Part shown: in pieces, positions 19,695 to 28,032 of the stretch
How the letters are laid out: each line of letters starts with the position of its first letter
How positions within the stretch are numbered: the first letter of the stretch is position 1
NCBI GenBank assembly: GCA_049603715.1
Contig: JBMYSW010000006.1
Coordinates: 62,001 to 126,000 of the forward strand
Reading direction: 5' to 3'
Source of the DNA: Pontibacterium sp049603715
GTDB lineage: Bacteria; Pseudomonadota; Gammaproteobacteria; Pseudomonadales; Balneatricaceae
DNA: 64,000 nucleotides
The notes under the pieces: model-generated
What the model was told of the DNA's origin: nothing
Databases searched by the model: none
Seen by the model: the letters and a program-made list of their open reading frames with translations, nothing else
Position numbers and translations under genes: made by a program

Positions 19695-20147
19695 ATGATG
19701 AAGAAACTTGCAGTGAGCCTAACCGCAGCCACCTTATTTTCTGGGGTGGCTGTTGCCGATGAATATGAAAAGCAAATTGACGCTCGTAAGGCTCAAATGA
19801 CCATTATTGCCTACAACATGGGTATTCTGGGCTCTATGGCGAAAGGCCAAATGGATTACGATGCTGCAACAGCAAGCGCAGCAGCAGGCAACCTTTCAAT
19901 GGCAGCATCTATGGACCAAATGGGTCTATGGCCTACAGGCTCTAGCGAAGGCGAAGCTGACGATACCAAAGCTAAGATGGCTATTTGGAAGGATATGAAC
20001 GACTTCGATAACTTATTCATGGGCCTAAAAACAGCTTCTGTTTCTTTAGCTGATGCTGCGGGTAACGGCTTGCCAGCGTTGCGTGGTGCGATTGGCGACG
20101 TGGGCAAAACCTGTAAGGGCTGCCACTCTGACTACAAGTCGAAGTAA
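19695..20147 (+). CDS. Class II cytochrome c (c'/c556-like), periplasmic
   Basis: A 150-aa secreted electron carrier. The signal peptide is MMKKLAVSLTAATLFSGVAVA. The mature part is predicted helical, with a single heme-attachment motif CKGCH at the extreme C-terminus. This is the class II layout of cytochromes c' and c556. The frame extends upstream to 19662, but the ATG at 19695, preceded by AAGGAC, starts the signal peptide. The next gene is a cytochrome b561, so the pair may form a small electron-transfer module. Confidence 0.9.
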   Translation: MMKKLAVSLTAATLFSGVAVADEYEKQIDARKAQMTIIAYNMGILGSMAKGQMDYDAATASAAAGNLSMAASMDQMGLWPTGSSEGEADDTKAKMAIWKDMNDFDNLFMGLKTASVSLADAAGNGLPALRGAIGDVGKTCKGCHSDYKSK

Positions 20148-20252
20148 CTAATAAGTCAGTAGCTTTTATTAAAGCGCTTCTGGTGAGTCATTCGCTGTTT
20201 AATACGGGAGTGGCTCGCCCATCACTAAGGCTATATATGAGGGAGCATTTCC

Positions 20253-20921
20253 ATGTCTCGTGTTAATCGTCGTCAAGTCAGAGTATGGGATATCCCTACG
20301 CGGGCCTTTCACTGGACGTTAGCGTCTACCTTTATTTTTTTAATCATCAGTGGCGATCAGGGCTGGATGGAGTGGCACTTCAAAGCTGGCTATTTGTTAT
20401 CGGCACTGGTGATCTTTCGTCTGTTTTGGGGTGTGTTAGGCTCGCGCTATGCTCGCTTTAAGTCTTTTGCATTCTCGCCAAGCACGACTTTTTCATACAT
20501 CAAAGGCTTACTGACCGGGCAGCATCAAAACCATTACGGACATAACCCAGCAGGGGCTTTGATGGTATTTGCTCTGCTAGTGTTGCTATTGGTTCAGGCG
20601 TTCTCTGGCATGGTAATTTCAGACGAGATTATGTGGGAAGGGCCTTTCTATAACAGCGTACCTGAGTCAATTAACGAGCTCGGTGGCATGATTCACGAAC
20701 CGCTACAAGGCTTCCTGCAGTTTATGATTGTTGCCCATATTTTGGCGATTGCTTTTCATCGCTTTAAATTTGGTGAGCACCTAGTGCGAGCGATGATTCA
20801 TGGTCGTAAGCCGCAAGTAGAGCCTGTCGAGCAGCGTGATTCGGTATCTATGGTTAAGCTTGCTATCGCCGTGATACCTGCTATGGCGTGGCTTTGGTAC
20901 TTACTGTCGATCCCGGTCTAG
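20253..20921 (+). CDS. Cytochrome b561 family membrane protein
   Basis: A 222-aa protein with four hydrophobic helices. VWDIPTRAFHWTLASTF at the N-terminus and the histidine in IVAHILAIAFHRF are the usual heme-ligand environments of bacterial di-heme b561 proteins. It lies 105 bp after the cytochrome c gene on the same strand and is followed by a terminator, so the two are probably co-transcribed. The likely role is transfer of electrons between quinol and the periplasmic cytochrome. Confidence 0.88.
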   Translation: MSRVNRRQVRVWDIPTRAFHWTLASTFIFLIISGDQGWMEWHFKAGYLLSALVIFRLFWGVLGSRYARFKSFAFSPSTTFSYIKGLLTGQHQNHYGHNPAGALMVFALLVLLLVQAFSGMVISDEIMWEGPFYNSVPESINELGGMIHEPLQGFLQFMIVAHILAIAFHRFKFGEHLVRAMIHGRKPQVEPVEQRDSVSMVKLAIAVIPAMAWLWYLLSIPV

Positions 20922-20948
20922 CTTCACCGCATAGATAAAAAATACATT

Positions 20949-20968
20949 AAGGGGCTTTGCCCCTTTTT
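20949..20968 (+). terminator. Rho-independent terminator of the cytochrome pair
   Basis: A 7-bp stem AAGGGGC / GCCCCTT with a TTT loop and a T tail, 28 bp after the b561 stop. Confidence 0.9.
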
Positions 20969-21162
20969 AAATACATATTAATTATACCGTTATCTAAATC
21001 TATAAAAACTTAGTTTAAACTGTGCCACCTCAATGGGCAAAACCTGACTAAAAGGCCCAAAACAAGGTCAACAGTGGGGCAGGGTTAAAAGGAATAATCG
21101 AAACCATTGGATATTCTATAACCTAAGTTATAAAAACCTGATTTTTATCAAAAAAACACGAC

Positions 21163-21180
21163 TTGGCCCGTGTCTTGCTA
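21163..21180 (+). promoter_or_regulatory. Sigma54 (-24/-12) promoter candidate for the Fic-like gene
   Basis: TTGGCCCGTGTCTTGCT has GG (21165-21166), ten bases, then GC (21177-21178), and the TTGC of the -12 element. The predicted start of transcription is near 21190, about 87 bp before the TTG start codon. A site resembling an FNR/ANR box (CTGAT-TTTT-ATCAA, 21138-21151) and a dyad TATAAC-CTAA-GTTATA (21117-21132) lie just upstream. No copy of the hydrogenase GGAAAG-N3-CTTTCC palindrome is present, so a different activator is likely if the promoter is real. The gap from 20969 to 21276 contains no gene. Confidence 0.6.
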
Positions 21181-21276
21181 ATTCACCTACAAGAAGCTTA
21201 GTTGTTTTAAAAGCAATACTCCAACTGGTTTAAAAGGGTACGAATTTTAACAAGTTCGTATTGGATAGGTGCTCAA

Positions 21277-21900
21277 TTGCCTCGTAAAGTTATCTGCTCT
21301 AACAGTCGTCGATCTGAAGAGCTTGCATGTTATGGTCAATCAACCCTAGCGTATGGCGCTGCCCACTCAGTTCAGTGGTCGCCAGCAGCGCAAGCACGGT
21401 TACGACTACTTCACCGCAAAGTGGTTGTAGAATTCTCAGACGGTTCCAAACCAGCGTTACTCAGTGACGTTTTTGACTGGCATAGTTGGTGGCTTAGCGC
21501 TTTTTCACCTTGGGCTGGCGACATTCGTCCTTCTCTTGTTCACGGTATCGGAGATAAAGACGAAGTGCTTGGTTTGCTTAAACGACTAGAAGACGAAGTC
21601 ATTCAACCATGTACACAAGTTAATAATGACGCTGCCGAGCGGCCTGAGCAAGTACTTGAGCGCATGGCCACTGTCTACTGTGAGTTTGTAGGTATATCAC
21701 CGTTTCAGGCGGGTAACGAAGAAATGGCAGAGCTGATTATGCTGTTGGTTTGCATCCGCGCCAACTGGATGAAGGAAGTGAAACTTGCGCAGTTAATGAC
21801 AATGCCAGAATACAAAGGCGCATTAACCAAAGGGTTTGAGGATAAAAACTACAAGCCTATGGCCCTCCTTATGGGGCAGTGTCTGATCCAAGTCGACTAA
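21277..21900 (+). CDS. Fic-fold protein with degenerate active site
   Basis: A 207-aa protein starting with TTG at 21277 (AGGTG upstream). Residues 67-84 (DWHSWWLSAFSPWAGDIR) match the Fic-domain segment ending in WAGxxR. Residues 141-149 (SPFQAGNEE) align with the Fic active site HPFxxGNGR, in the expected helix-turn-helix context. The catalytic His is Ser141, the acidic Mg ligand is Ala145, and both G and R of GNGR are Glu. AMPylation by the normal mechanism therefore looks impossible. It stands alone between two terminators behind a sigma54-like promoter. The assignment is from motif reading; a non-Fic helical protein is the alternative. Confidence 0.6.
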   Translation: MPRKVICSNSRRSEELACYGQSTLAYGAAHSVQWSPAAQARLRLLHRKVVVEFSDGSKPALLSDVFDWHSWWLSAFSPWAGDIRPSLVHGIGDKDEVLGLLKRLEDEVIQPCTQVNNDAAERPEQVLERMATVYCEFVGISPFQAGNEEMAELIMLLVCIRANWMKEVKLAQLMTMPEYKGALTKGFEDKNYKPMALLMGQCLIQVD

Positions 21901-21917
21901 CCCCCGCTAAAAAACAG

Positions 21918-21959
21918 AAACCCACCACTGGCATGACATACTTTGCCAATGGTGGGTTT
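21918..21959. terminator. Bidirectional terminator between the Fic-like gene and grxB
   Basis: A 15-bp stem (AAACCCACCACTGGC against GCCAATGGTGGGTTT, one mismatch) with a 12-nt loop. A-rich sequence is on the left and T-rich on the right. The genes are convergent. Confidence 0.9.
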
Positions 21960-21979
21960 ATTTGTGCCTGAGCTTAAAC

Positions 21980-22633
21980 TTAGCAAGCAATGTTGTCGTA
22001 AGTGTGAACGCCGCTAAGCTTACTCACCTCATCAACATAGGCTCGTACCTCCGCTGGCATCTTGATGCCTTTAACCAGTGTTAAGTTGCGCAAGTCTGGA
22101 AAGATAAACACATCATCCCAACCCAGGGTCTGCTCGTGCTGCGAAGGCAGCGGCAGCGTAGGTAATGCAGCTAGCGCGGCTTCTACCTTTGCTTTGTGTT
22201 CATCGGTTTGAGCAAGAGCATCTTCAAACGACTGATCGATCATCTTCTCTTTATTGCCGCGGAAATAATCTTTAGCGCCCTGTGTGCCAAAATCACATTC
22301 AATGGCTTGAATGTTTCGAGGAAACAATAAGTTCCACACGGACTGCCTCACTTCACCCATCACCTTTGCGACGCCATCTTTTAGGGCGGTTACTGGCCTA
22401 AATACACGCTCTGACGAGCCAATTTCATCAAGCTTATAAGCGATATCGAGGCTTTCGCCCATCGCGTGGCCGTCACGCTCTAAAATCGGCACCATTTTTT
22501 TACCAATAAGGTTATGGCAGGTGGCCTCATCATCGTTCAACAGCGCAATAACATTTACATCCACCTGCTTGTAGCCCGCAGCCATCACCGCGCGAACACA
22601 AAAAGGACAGTGATCGTATACATAAAGATTCAT
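21980..22633 (-). CDS. grxB: Glutaredoxin 2
   Basis: Glutathione-dependent disulfide reductase of the GST-like Grx2 type. The N-terminal thioredoxin fold has the CPFC active site at residues 9-12. KKMVPILERDG is the cis-proline region, followed by an all-helical C-terminal domain with FPDLRNLTLVKG. The length of 217 aa matches E. coli GrxB (215). It is a single gene. Confidence 0.94.
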   Translation of the reverse strand: MNLYVYDHCPFCVRAVMAAGYKQVDVNVIALLNDDEATCHNLIGKKMVPILERDGHAMGESLDIAYKLDEIGSSERVFRPVTALKDGVAKVMGEVRQSVWNLLFPRNIQAIECDFGTQGAKDYFRGNKEKMIDQSFEDALAQTDEHKAKVEAALAALPTLPLPSQHEQTLGWDDVFIFPDLRNLTLVKGIKMPAEVRAYVDEVSKLSGVHTYDNIAC

Positions 22634-22955
22634 AGAGATACTCGCTTAATGTCTTTTTTGCATTGTATGCGTAAACGATAGACCGAAGCGACAGCTCAGC
22701 GATTCAAAATCGCCAATAAGCTATTCATTTTGATAGAAAGTGATAGAAGTTGTTGTTCAAATATCGCCACACAGGTTTAGCTGATAAACCTCATGAATAA
22801 AGAGTGGCAAATGGCAGCAAGTGCGGGTAGGGAAAGCGGGGAGAAAATGAGAGAAAGCAGCGACGCATAAAGCTGCTTTCTCAGGGAGTCTGCATTGTAC
22901 TTTTAATAATGGCTTCAGTTTAAGGATGAAGCTGCATTACTAACGCCTACGAAGT
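22634..22955. other. Intergenic region with a long hairpin
   Basis: 322 bp without a gene. At 22851-22882 there is a perfect 11-bp stem GAGAAAGCAGC / GCTGCTTTCTC with a 10-nt loop, 74 bp beyond the stop of the small gene transcribed towards it. No T-run follows, so it may be an mRNA 3'-end stabiliser. Confidence 0.45.
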
Positions 22956-23156
22956 TTAGTGGGCGTGCTTACCAAAGCTTGGCAAGTGAAGGTTTAGGCC
23001 AGTAACGGCTTTTTTAACAGCAGAGCAAGTATCAACAACCAAAGATGCGATGTATTCAGCGCGGGCAGCGTGTGCTTGAGCTTCGATTAGCTCCATTTTG
23101 CTTACGTGGCTTAGTTCAGCGTCTTTTAAAAGTTGTTCTAGAGAAGGTGTGCTCAT
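22956..23156 (-). CDS. Small uncharacterised protein, 66 aa
   Basis: ATG 23156 is preceded by AGGAG at good spacing, which supports a real gene; the open frame continues upstream to 23216 without such a site. The product has two predicted helices: an acidic, Leu-rich N-terminal one with EQLLKDAELSHVSKMELIEAQ, and a segment AHAARAEYIASLVVDTCSAVKKAV. It ends in a His-containing tail. There is no signal peptide. I do not recognise the family; the size and the arginine-helix look are reminiscent of small YjiS/DUF1127-like proteins, but that is only resemblance. Confidence 0.6.
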   Translation of the reverse strand: MSTPSLEQLLKDAELSHVSKMELIEAQAHAARAEYIASLVVDTCSAVKKAVTGLNLHLPSFGKHAH

Positions 23157-23473
23157 GGTTCGACTCCTGGTGCAGGTGTGTTGCAAAGGTAGAGACTGCT
23201 TAATGCTGCGTCTCATTGGTTAACGCGGAGAAGTGTATGAGACCTTAGTCTAAATTAAAAACGACAATTTATGACCGCAGAGGTGAATTATTCTAATCTA
23301 TATTTAAGTTCGCGCTTTCGAGCGTGAGAGGCGGACAATACAGGCCAACGGAGCAGTGCTCATATCAGCAAGTAGCAATATTCGCTAAAAATGATTATAA
23401 CTACTTAAGTGCCGTTTTGGACGACGGTGCCCAAAGGCCACAGCTAGGTCTCAACGTTAAAAAAGGACTTGCC

Positions 23474-24124
23474 ATGAGCTACCCCGTACTAAAAGAACAG
23501 CACCGTACCCTTCGAGAAGACTTTGATCAAAGCTTGTCTTTACGTACTCATCGAGCCTTAAGCTGGCTCCAGCGAGCCGAGTTAAGTGATGACGATTTAG
23601 ATATACAATTCATAAGCTTATGGGTTTCTTTTAATGCAGCTTATGCAGTAGATGTAGACGCTCAATACCGCACCTCAGAGCGCGGAATTTTCGAAAGCTT
23701 TTTTGCAAAGCTCGTTAAGCTCGACACAGAGCACCGCCTTTATCAGCTCGTGTGGCAAGAGTTCTCTGGCCCGATACGGTTACTCCTCAACAACGAGCAC
23801 ACCTTTCAGCCGTTTTGGGATTTTCAGAACGGCAGCATAAACGAGCGTCGTTGGCGTGAAGACTTTATGCGCTCAAAGCGTCGAGCCACCGAAGGTTTGG
23901 TGAGCAAAGATACAGATAGGGTGTTATCCATCGTATTTAGACGAATCTACACACTACGCAACCAAGTTCTACACGGCGGCGCAACCTGGAACAGCTCAGC
24001 CAACCGTACCCAGCTACAAGATTGCACAGCCATCTTACTTAAAGTTGTACCCGTGGTGATCGAGCTAATGATGCAGCACCCAGAGGAAAACTGGGGTGAA
24101 GCGCATTACCCGGTGGTGGATTGA
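23474..24124 (+). CDS. HEPN-domain protein, possible RNase or defence component
   Basis: A 216-aa soluble helical protein with RNQVLHGG at residues 162-169. R-N-x3-H with a following GG is the RX4-6H signature of HEPN domains (the Apea/MAE_28990 type). HEPN proteins are often ribonucleases in toxin-antitoxin and anti-phage systems. The frame opens at 23324, but AAAGGA just before ATG 23474 fixes the start. An Mrr-type nuclease gene follows 89 bp downstream on the same strand, which suggests a two-gene unit. The 317 bp before it (23157-23473) carry only promoter-like sequence. Nuclease activity is inferred. Confidence 0.65.
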   Translation: MSYPVLKEQHRTLREDFDQSLSLRTHRALSWLQRAELSDDDLDIQFISLWVSFNAAYAVDVDAQYRTSERGIFESFFAKLVKLDTEHRLYQLVWQEFSGPIRLLLNNEHTFQPFWDFQNGSINERRWREDFMRSKRRATEGLVSKDTDRVLSIVFRRIYTLRNQVLHGGATWNSSANRTQLQDCTAILLKVVPVVIELMMQHPEENWGEAHYPVVD

Positions 24125-24212
24125 ATGGACTGCCAAAGATTTAGCTCACTGGGCTGAAGCATCATTAGTAATAACAAAGTTACTTTAAACAATTAAACCG
24201 TTCGGAAAAGAC

Positions 24213-25157
24213 ATGTCTATCCCAAAATACAAAGAGATTATGCCAAACATTCTGCGCTATCTAGAAACGCATGGTGAGCAGAAATATCGAAACCTTGAGC
24301 TGCCCTTAGCTAGAGAGTTTGGGTTGACTGATGAGCAAATTGCTCAAGAGTATGACTCCGGTAATGGCACAGTTTTTTTGGATAGGATTAGCTGGGCACT
24401 CAGTTATTTGACCAATAGCGGCCTCACTGAACGGCCGCGAACGGGTGTATATAAAAACACAGATGCAGCAAAAGAGCTTTTGGTCAAAGGCCCTAATGAA
24501 ATTCAGCAATATGTTAAGGAGCAGATGGCACAAAGAGCAGCAGAGCGAAGGGTTAAAAAAGCTGCCGAGGGCGCAGATGACGAAACAGCTGACCTCATAC
24601 CTACAAGTAACCAAACACCGCAAGAGCTGCTCAATACAGCGTACGAAAACATACGTCAGTCCACTTATGATCAAATAATCGATACCGTACTAAGTAAGAC
24701 GCCATCAGAATTTGAGAGCCTTGTAGTTAAACTCATGGAACGGATGGGTTATGGAGGTCAGGTTAAAAACGCCGGGTCAGTTACGCAGGCTTCAAACGAT
24801 GGTGGTATAGACGGCATTATAAAAGAAGATGTTCTGGGCCTAGGAAAGATTCATATTCAGGCAAAACGTTACGCAAGGAATAATACGGTAGGGCGAGAAG
24901 AGGTTCAAAAGTTTGTTGGGGCTCTCGCGGTTGCCCAGTCTAACAAGGGTGTTTTTATCACAACATCATCCTATAGCGCAGGCGCGATCGCATATGCTAA
25001 CGGCTTAAATGGCACCACCAATTTGGTACTCATTAGCGGCGAGCAATTGGCAAAGTATATTTATGATTACAGTGTCGGAATGCAAACAAAGCAGCATATC
25101 GAAATCAAAGAGATGGACTCTGACTTTTGGGATAGTATGCAGAATGATTCCTTATAG
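24213..25157 (+). CDS. mrr: Mrr-type restriction endonuclease (type IV-like)
   Basis: A 314-aa nuclease in two parts. Residues 1-90 form a winged-helix Mrr N-terminal domain (KYKEIMPNILRYLETHGEQ), followed by a charged linker. Residues 155-300 form the Mrr catalytic domain of the PD-(D/E)xK fold. The active-site residues are visible: Glu167 in SEFESLVVKLM, Asp200 in NDGGIDG, and Gln216/Lys218 in IQAKRY. The family cuts modified DNA. No methyltransferase is adjacent, which fits type IV action. It probably forms one transcription unit with the HEPN gene and ends at a terminator. Confidence 0.88.
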   Translation: MSIPKYKEIMPNILRYLETHGEQKYRNLELPLAREFGLTDEQIAQEYDSGNGTVFLDRISWALSYLTNSGLTERPRTGVYKNTDAAKELLVKGPNEIQQYVKEQMAQRAAERRVKKAAEGADDETADLIPTSNQTPQELLNTAYENIRQSTYDQIIDTVLSKTPSEFESLVVKLMERMGYGGQVKNAGSVTQASNDGGIDGIIKEDVLGLGKIHIQAKRYARNNTVGREEVQKFVGALAVAQSNKGVFITTSSYSAGAIAYANGLNGTTNLVLISGEQLAKYIYDYSVGMQTKQHIEIKEMDSDFWDSMQNDSL

Positions 25158-25243
25158 CTGGATCGCAATGAACAACCAGGTACTACAGCTTGCAAAGATT
25201 AAGGGTTTACCCATAAAAGCCAATTCTTCAAGCTTTCCGCACG

Positions 25244-25294
25244 AAAGGCGTGTTTAATGGCTACTCATCAACAAAGCCAAATAACACGCCTTTT
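25244..25294 (+). terminator. Terminator-like nested hairpin after mrr
   Basis: An 11-bp outer stem AAAGGCGTGTT / AACACGCCTTT encloses a second stem TGGCT / AGCCA, then TTTT. It is the only structured element in the 373-bp gap 25158-25530. The rest is AT-rich, with an ATAATATATATTAT palindrome near 25316. Confidence 0.65.
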
Positions 25295-25530
25295 ACTAAT
25301 AACCATAATTTAACATAATATATATTATACGAACCTATATAAAACGACAGATTTACGTCAATAAAGGCTTATATCAACAGCTAGCGCTCACTTCCGGCCA
25401 GCTAAACCGTCAAATTTCACACTAAGATCACACCAAAAGCGTCACGCACAGACGCATTAAAGCCTCAGCACTTTGCCGACCTATTAAATTGAAACTTACT
25501 AAGGAAGATCTCGCGCGAGCTGAACGAGAT

Positions 25531-25809
25531 TTATTGAATAATGGTGTGGCGAACGTAGTAACTTGCCACCAGTGATGGATGTACTTCGATGAGTTTATTG
25601 GTAATGGGACTTTGCACAATGAACACCGGATTGCCCGGTGAGTGCTCTTGTTTTACGAGGATTTCGTAGGTTTTGTTTTCGAGCAGAACCCGCAGACCAT
25701 CGATGGAAACATCTGCTTCTAGCAAGATTAAATCGCCAACCTCAAGCATCGAAAAGATAACTTGCGCATCAAGATACTCTGCCGAGCTTGGGTCGTTGAT
25801 TGGTCTCAA
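25531..25809 (-). CDS. Small uncharacterised protein, 92 aa
   Basis: Begins with TTG 25809, only 3 bp after the stop of the response-regulator gene, which points to translational coupling. The product is predicted mainly beta (VGDLILLEADVSIDGLRVLLENKTYEILV...), with no signal peptide, membrane segment or known motif. Its position suggests a partner or downstream effector of the regulator, but nothing more can be said. Confidence 0.5.
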   Translation of the reverse strand: MRPINDPSSAEYLDAQVIFSMLEVGDLILLEADVSIDGLRVLLENKTYEILVKQEHSPGNPVFIVQSPITNKLIEVHPSLVASYYVRHTIIQ

Positions 25810-25812
25810 ATG

Positions 25813-26478
25813 TTAAGCCTGCACAATACCCATACGAATACCTAGGTGTACGATATCCGTATTGGTTTTTAGGTCGAGTTTGCGAAAGATGTTGGTGCGG
25901 TGTGCATGAACGGTTTTTACGCTCAGGTAGACCTCATCGGCGATTTGAGCCACCGATTTACCCTCTGCAAGCAGTGTAAAGACCTGAAACTCACGCTTTG
26001 TAAGCTTAGAAACCACCGAGGTTTCTTCAGTTTTATCGCCTGTAGGCGCGATCGCAATGCCTTCAGCGATATAGGTGTCGCCGTTATGCACGGTGAGCAC
26101 CGCTTCTAGCAGTTCGCCAGGGGCGCAACGCTTGGTTAAATAACCTTTGGCACCAGCGCTTAACACGTGCGAAGGAAATGGATCCGCCTCCATAACGGTA
26201 AGCACCAGTATTTTGGCTTCGCTGTCGATTTCGATAATACGACGAATAGCGTCCAAACCGCCGTTAGAGCTCACCACAGAGTCGGTTTGCTCATTGGTCG
26301 GCATGTTTAGGTCCATAAGCACGATATCCGGATTTAGCTCCTGATAACGCTCTACTGCCTCATTACTGCAGCTCGCCTCCCCTACCACATCGATACGATG
26401 GTCGGTCAGCAACAGACGATGAAAACCCGCTCGAACAATGGGGTGGTCGTCGACAAGCATAAGTTTAATTTGCGGCAT
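25813..26478 (-). CDS. Orphan NarL/FixJ-family response regulator
   Basis: A 221-aa two-component regulator. The receiver domain has the acidic pocket DDH near residue 10 and the phospho-acceptor Asp in DIVLMDLNMP, with Lys in KGYLTKR. The C-terminal LuxR-type HTH (LTKREFQVFTLLAEGKSVAQIA... VKTVHAHRTNIFRKL) follows from about residue 155. No histidine kinase gene is nearby, so the partner is unknown. A roughly 20-residue insert between the receiver Asp and the following helix (TNEQTDSVVSSNGG) is slightly unusual. Confidence 0.9.
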   Translation of the reverse strand: MPQIKLMLVDDHPIVRAGFHRLLLTDHRIDVVGEASCSNEAVERYQELNPDIVLMDLNMPTNEQTDSVVSSNGGLDAIRRIIEIDSEAKILVLTVMEADPFPSHVLSAGAKGYLTKRCAPGELLEAVLTVHNGDTYIAEGIAIAPTGDKTEETSVVSKLTKREFQVFTLLAEGKSVAQIADEVYLSVKTVHAHRTNIFRKLDLKTNTDIVHLGIRMGIVQA

Positions 26479-26497
26479 TACGCCTCCGTGTACACTA

Positions 26498-26977
26498 TTA
26501 TTCTATTTCTAGATCGGGCTGAATTTCGTCGGCACCGCGATAGCAGTCGCCCGTATCTATTTCATAAGCATTCGCGCTTGATACTTCTTCATCTGCCACA
26601 TTTGACGGCAAAACCACGAGCGCATCGCTATAACCAATTAGCTGTAAACCTTCGCGTTTACAATGCATTAGAACCTTTTCTAAAGCAGATACTACAACAA
26701 GCTGACGCTCAGTGAGCTGCTCTGGACTTGTAGGCTCAACCGCTGGCTTTTCTGTTACGGGCTCAGCGCGCCTTTTGCTTGTAACCTGACGTATTGGTGT
26801 TCCTTTTGGGTCCACCAAGGTCACTGTTACACCGCCAATCTTTTCTTTAACCAGAATGCTTTTAGCAAGAGCGAACACCTGTTCGCTATCGCAGGTAACT
26901 TGATCAAGCTTGCTGCCCGCCTTAAGTTTAGCGGAAATTGCAGCATAGGCATCGGTGGCGTATATAAAGCTATCCAT
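26498..26977 (-). CDS. Uncharacterised protein, 159 aa
   Basis: It lies 19 bp upstream of the response-regulator gene on the same strand, so the two are probably co-transcribed. The first half (residues 1-55) is an alpha/beta stretch including LAKSILVKEKIGGVTVTLVDPKG, then a basic/proline linker, then a helix EQLTERQLVVVSALEKVLMHCKREG and an acidic tail. It is cytoplasmic, with no known motif. I do not recognise the family. Confidence 0.55.
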   Translation of the reverse strand: MDSFIYATDAYAAISAKLKAGSKLDQVTCDSEQVFALAKSILVKEKIGGVTVTLVDPKGTPIRQVTSKRRAEPVTEKPAVEPTSPEQLTERQLVVVSALEKVLMHCKREGLQLIGYSDALVVLPSNVADEEVSSANAYEIDTGDCYRGADEIQPDLEIE

Positions 26978-27044
26978 AAGGGCTCTACACGTTAATTTTT
27001 AATTTTCTTAAGGCTAGCGGGTTTTACCCCATTCGTATAGCGAA

Positions 27045-27827
27045 TTATCGAAAGTCGCCCTCGCGATAGCGCCTATACTCGTCATTAAGTGCTTGATATC
27101 GAACATCTTGCTGCGCAATCACGGTTTCAAGCGCATGTTCTCGTTCAGTTCGCTGCTTTTTAAGCTCTGCAAGCTCGGTGAGCAGCTGCTCATTTTTTTG
27201 AGCAAGGGTGTCGCGGCTTTCAGAAATCGCCACAAGCTCTTTTTCACGCACTCGTAATTGAATTGTTAGCTCAATTAATTCATCAGGCGCATTCTGCTTG
27301 GGCTGGCTAGCAAGCAAATCTAACTGCTTTAATTCGCGAGACAGCGCTGTATTTTCGGTTGTTAGGCGGATAACCTGCTTTTCGCACTCCATCAAGGCCG
27401 CTTGCGCTTCTTTTAGCTCTGCTTCCGACGCCTCTCGGCGAGCCACTTCTTTATCGAAGGCGTTCAAAAAAGCAGTACTTTGATGTGAAGTGTCTTTTTT
27501 AGCCTCGTTAATGGCATGCCACTCTTCATCTATCTCTGCTTTAGCCTTTTGAAACTTCTCATCCAGTGTTTCTTGAGCATAAAGTAGCGCCTGATCCCAT
27601 ACAGCCTTCGCGGTATCAATCACCGGCCCCGGCAAATCTGGGCGCTGCTCGTTCGCCTGAATGCGCAAACCCAAATTGGCCCACCATTCATTTAGCGCCT
27701 TGTTTATGGTTGAGATAGAGCCAGAGCCGATATAGTCGCGAATATTTTGTTGTGTAGGGCGTTTGCCTTCTATCAACAAGGCATCTGCGGCACGATGAAC
27801 CTTTTCTTGCGTCGTTTCTTTTCTCAT
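27045..27827 (-). CDS. KfrA-like DNA-binding coiled-coil protein
   Basis: Residues 1-55 (TQEKVHRAADALLIEGKRPTQ..., followed by IRDYIGSGSISTINKALNEWW) match the KfrA N-terminal DNA-binding helix-turn-helix, known from plasmid KfrA repressors and also found on chromosomes. Residues 75-250 form a long Glu/Lys/Gln coiled coil. Plasmid KfrA proteins bind their own promoter and assist segregation. Here no partition genes are close. The ATG at 27827 has no recognisable ribosome-binding site. A direct repeat immediately upstream is a likely self-operator. Confidence 0.75.
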   Translation of the reverse strand: MRKETTQEKVHRAADALLIEGKRPTQQNIRDYIGSGSISTINKALNEWWANLGLRIQANEQRPDLPGPVIDTAKAVWDQALLYAQETLDEKFQKAKAEIDEEWHAINEAKKDTSHQSTAFLNAFDKEVARREASEAELKEAQAALMECEKQVIRLTTENTALSRELKQLDLLASQPKQNAPDELIELTIQLRVREKELVAISESRDTLAQKNEQLLTELAELKKQRTEREHALETVIAQQDVRYQALNDEYRRYREGDFR

Positions 27828-27831
27828 AAAA

Positions 27832-27855
27832 TATTTAATACGTATTATTTAATAC
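27832..27855. promoter_or_regulatory. Direct-repeat operator candidate of the KfrA-like gene
   Basis: Two perfect 10-bp copies of TATTTAATAC (27832-27841 and 27846-27855) are separated by GTAT and begin 5 bp upstream of the start codon. The centre also reads as the palindrome AATACGTATT. The position would block the promoter or ribosome access and fits autorepression, which is known for KfrA proteins. Confidence 0.5.
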
Positions 27856-28032
27856 AGTTTTTAAGAATACCCGAAGCAGCGGTACATTACAGCCTATTTA
27901 TAAATCGTTATTTTAAATACATTTTATAGTAGCGACCCCACGCTATCACACCCTTCGACTAATGCAAGCCTAAGCGCACTTCCAAACTAAACTTCTAACT
28001 GCTTACCGCTCTAACACTCACTACCACTGGAT

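Noticed and set aside
21138..21151. FNR/ANR box upstream of the Fic-like gene as the main control element
   Set aside because: One half-site deviates (CTGAT), and the spacing to a sigma70 -10 (GCTAAT at 21177) would be about -44.5 rather than -41.5. It is kept as a remark only.
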